The notes under the pieces are model-generated. The model made no database searches. It had not been told where the DNA came from and saw nothing but the letters and a program-made list of their open reading frames with translations. Below, piece by piece: positions 61,394 to 64,000 of a stretch of 64,000 bases of DNA. How positions within the stretch are numbered: the stretch's first letter is position 1; each line of letters starts with the position of its first letter. Origin of the DNA: Temnopleurus reevesii (taxonomy: Eukaryota; Echinodermata; Echinoidea; Temnopleuroida; Temnopleuridae). The position numbers and the translations under genes were made by a program. The stretch lies in assembly GCA_036244855.1 (NCBI GenBank), contig BQKZ01000373.1, positions 1 through 64,000 of the forward strand, given 5' to 3'.

Positions 61394-61977
61394 TAACAAC
61401 GCTTATTTCAGACCAAGTATAAGCTACCATCTTTAAAAGGTTGTGAACCGTAGGTTATTTCCATACTCTTTCCTAATTACTACAGTGTCAATTAAAAGTA
61501 AAATAATAGTATAGAGGAAAATCGCATTTCTGGTTAAGAGATTTAACTCAAACATGTCAAAGAGAAACAAGTTAAAAATAGCGATCAATCAGAATCAAAT
61601 CAAAGAAAGAGATGATACACAAATAAATTCTAGTTAAGTGAATTAACCCAGCATTATACATGTATCGCATATAATGTTATCAACAAATAGGTGGTACATC
61701 ATATCTTGCTTACGAACAAAATACCTTTATCAATCCATAATTCACACAATTATTCTTAAAGTAGGGGATTTTCAGTTACGATCATGATGAATACATCACA
61801 GTTCTCTTACGGTAAATCCAGTCGTCGTTTTTCCTTATTCCATTTTGTTACAGTTTTATTTCTATATAGTACAGCATTTTGACGCAAAATGTATTACTTT
61901 TAATTCTATTACACTGGGCACTTGAAGACGATTGTCATTCCATACGTTATATCCATCATAGAATCCCCGTACTAATG

Positions 61978-62024
61978 GAGAGGCCATGCTGGAGAGGCCA
62001 TGCTGGAGAGGCCATGCTGGAGAA
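61978..62024. repeat. 14-bp minisatellite, three perfect units, in the bmp2/4 intron
   Basis: GGAGAGGCCATGCT is repeated exactly at 61978, 61992 and 62006, followed by GGAGA. Perfect units suggest recent expansion and likely length polymorphism. Confidence 0.9.
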
Positions 62025-64000
62025 TCTAACTCTGATTAGTTCCTTTATGTCTTTCATGCGTTTTATTAATTTGTCTGACTGATTACAAAATCCAAATACC
62101 CGAAGACTATGAGGCTCTGTGACTGTATTGATGAACACAACATATTATCATGTAGTGAGGGGGACGGGGATTAAGACAAGGTCAGATTCTACTTCGTAAT
62201 GGTATATGAAGCAATATATGTGCAATACCATTGTTGGTCTGAGGAAAACATCGACTAATGCCTAACATTTACTCGCACATTTGAGATGAATGATGACATT
62301 TTGTGTCATATTTTGTCTTGCCATTGTGTAATCAAGTTGACTATCCTAATTCGAATAGCGGTATACTAATATTTTCCTTTGAATTATGAACGAAGTGACA
62401 CCATTTCCTGTTTATTAAAAGCCCAGCATCCGCAATGCACTATTGCTCAATCCTTAATCTCACAGAAAAGGTCGGCAAGTGACCAATATCAGTTTCAAAC
62501 ATAACACAGAATATTGACTAAACCTAAGTTATAATGTGAGGTTACAGATTGAAAATAATATATAATAGATATGATTGATTGGTAATGAATAAGCTTTATG
62601 CAATATTTAGAAATTATTGGTCATTAGTCATGTTAGTAAGTCCAATTCTTAATTCTGAGTATAGGGATCATCAGTGATTTTGATTTATAAATATATTATG
62701 TAAGAATAAAATGATAAAATCGTCTGCAAAAATGATTTTTTTTTCTTGATATCATTAATCCGTAATTGTTCAGGATCGCTATAAAGAGTAAAATTCATTG
62801 AGAAAATGGAATTATACTTCCCTACATGGAAGTTATCATAAACAATGAGGTACATGTGAAGTAGAAGTACATGCCGATGTGGGAACAGGATGAGTATCAT
62901 TTTCTTTGCCAAGACCGGCTGTAAAGTCAGGACAATTTAAAAACAATTTCCCCTCATTTCTCGTTCGCTTGCACCCCAGTGACATTTGACTTTAATCCTC
63001 TTCGGCATGCCAGAGAGAAGCCATATAAAGATCCAAAAAGGAATTCAGATTTGGCGGGGTGGATTCTCCTTTTTTTCTTAAAGGTCTCCATATAGTCCTG
63101 CTGTGACCCTGTGGAAAGTACTTCGACAGTATTTGATGGGTAATCCTGTCCCTTATTATTCGCAATAGAATTTGGAGATCTTTCTAACGATGCTTTTGTT
63201 GATCCTCTTCACTCTGTACAACTAAAAGTCACCAAGAATTAAAAGTATAATTTTTATTCCAAAATGTGTTTCTGTTGCAGTTTCCGTTGTATTTGCTTAT
63301 TGCGGTTTACAATTCACAATTGTGATGAGTTTTCGCATTTATTGATCGATTTATTGTTAATCAGCCTTAACAAAATTATATTGTGATAGGCATATGTCGA
63401 AAATTGTTAAGTACGGCATTTGTTCAGTTGCAACTCGCAAAATTCTCTGATTTTTGGACATGGCGGCTAAGGACGAGATTGTATGTGTGTGTGGTGTGGG
63501 GGGTGGGTGGGGTGGGAGAGGGGTTACTGGTCAGTCAGAACTACGTCTGTGTTTGAATTCTGTACCTTGACAAACTTTAATCGAAAACAGGATGCATGTA
63601 TTTTGTGCCCAGACAATCATGGCAATTTCAGTCATTCTAAGAGGCCAGTCTTTAAGAATGGCAAGATGTATCAACTCAGATTGTCGAGTGTTTCCTGACT
63701 AGCAAGTCCCTGCCTTATCATGCTTATAATACAACCTGGACTATAGCGCTACAGTGATCCAGCTTATCAGGCTAAATGGCTCGAGCGATTTCAAGTTGAG
63801 AGACGGAGAGCCGCAGGGAGGGGAAGACAACCATAGAGAGAGGATGTGGCTTGCTTGTCTGCGCCCATTTCCCATTCAATTGGCTGGGTTGAGACTAAAT
63901 TTCGCCTGCCATAAAGTGTCGCCCCACCCATGCCCCTCGCAGGCTGTCAGTCGTCGACAAACCTCGGGCTGCCACCCCGCCCAACAACTGCAAGCCGTTT

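Larger units (their letters stand above)
60347..64000 (-). other. bmp2/4: Intron of bmp2/4, incomplete at the right edge
   Basis: No minus-strand open frame here resembles the missing first coding exon, which should encode a signal peptide and roughly 100 residues of prodomain. The three minus-strand frames of 60-75 codons (60882-61094, 61956-62138, 62685-62912) lack the expected motif near the prodomain start (P-Y-M-x-D-L). The intron is therefore at least about 3.67 kb and runs off the window. It contains a LINE-like tail (61181-61393), a 14-bp minisatellite (61978-62024), two TAATCC sites (62993, 63141) and a GC-richer block from about 63780 to the end. Confidence 0.75.

Noticed and set aside
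1..64000. CRISPR arrays, operons, prophage or other prokaryotic systems
   Set aside because: The sequence is clearly metazoan: intron-containing BMP gene, SINEs, microsatellites. Nothing prokaryotic was seen.

Overview
The window looks like animal, and most likely sea urchin (echinoid), genomic DNA. It is AT-rich, full of microsatellites and short foldback transposons, and carries a tRNA-derived SINE of a type I associate with sea urchins. The one unmistakable gene is the last coding exon of the BMP2/4 (Dpp-class) TGF-beta ligand, on the minus strand at 59427-60325. Species assignment is inference from the ligand and the repeats; no marker in the window fixes it.

Layout. From 1 to about 43 kb I see no secure gene. 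The DNA holds intergenic sequence, simple repeats, six foldback or terminal-inverted-repeat elements across the window, two SINE copies plus two SINE/tRNA relics, two LINE-like 3' tails, one retroposed transcript tail with clear target-site duplications, and an assembly gap at 15973-16708. At 20.0 kb one open stretch ends in a perfect splice donor and may be an isolated exon. At 43.3-45.2 kb on the plus strand three short segments have splice signals and compatible reading frames and may be part of an unrecognised gene. From 45.3 to 58.9 kb the sequence is again non-coding, with several compact motif clusters that could be cis-regulatory DNA. The bmp2/4 3' UTR runs leftward from 59426. The exon is followed on the right by at least 3.67 kb of intron reaching the window edge, so the first coding exon (signal peptide and start of the prodomain) lies outside.

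How it works together. The bmp2/4 exon encodes most of the prodomain, two furin-type cleavage sites and the complete cystine-knot ligand. The surrounding non-coding DNA is plausible regulatory territory for this developmental gene. The most specific non-coding signals are a paired 12+6 bp stem-loop 19 nt after the bmp2/4 stop codon, two interleaved Smad-box palindromes at 45985-46021, and a roughly 11-bp-period ACGTAT array present in two copies (34.8-35.5 kb and 36.7 kb). I found no convincing novel multi-gene system; the items above are the best candidates for follow-up.
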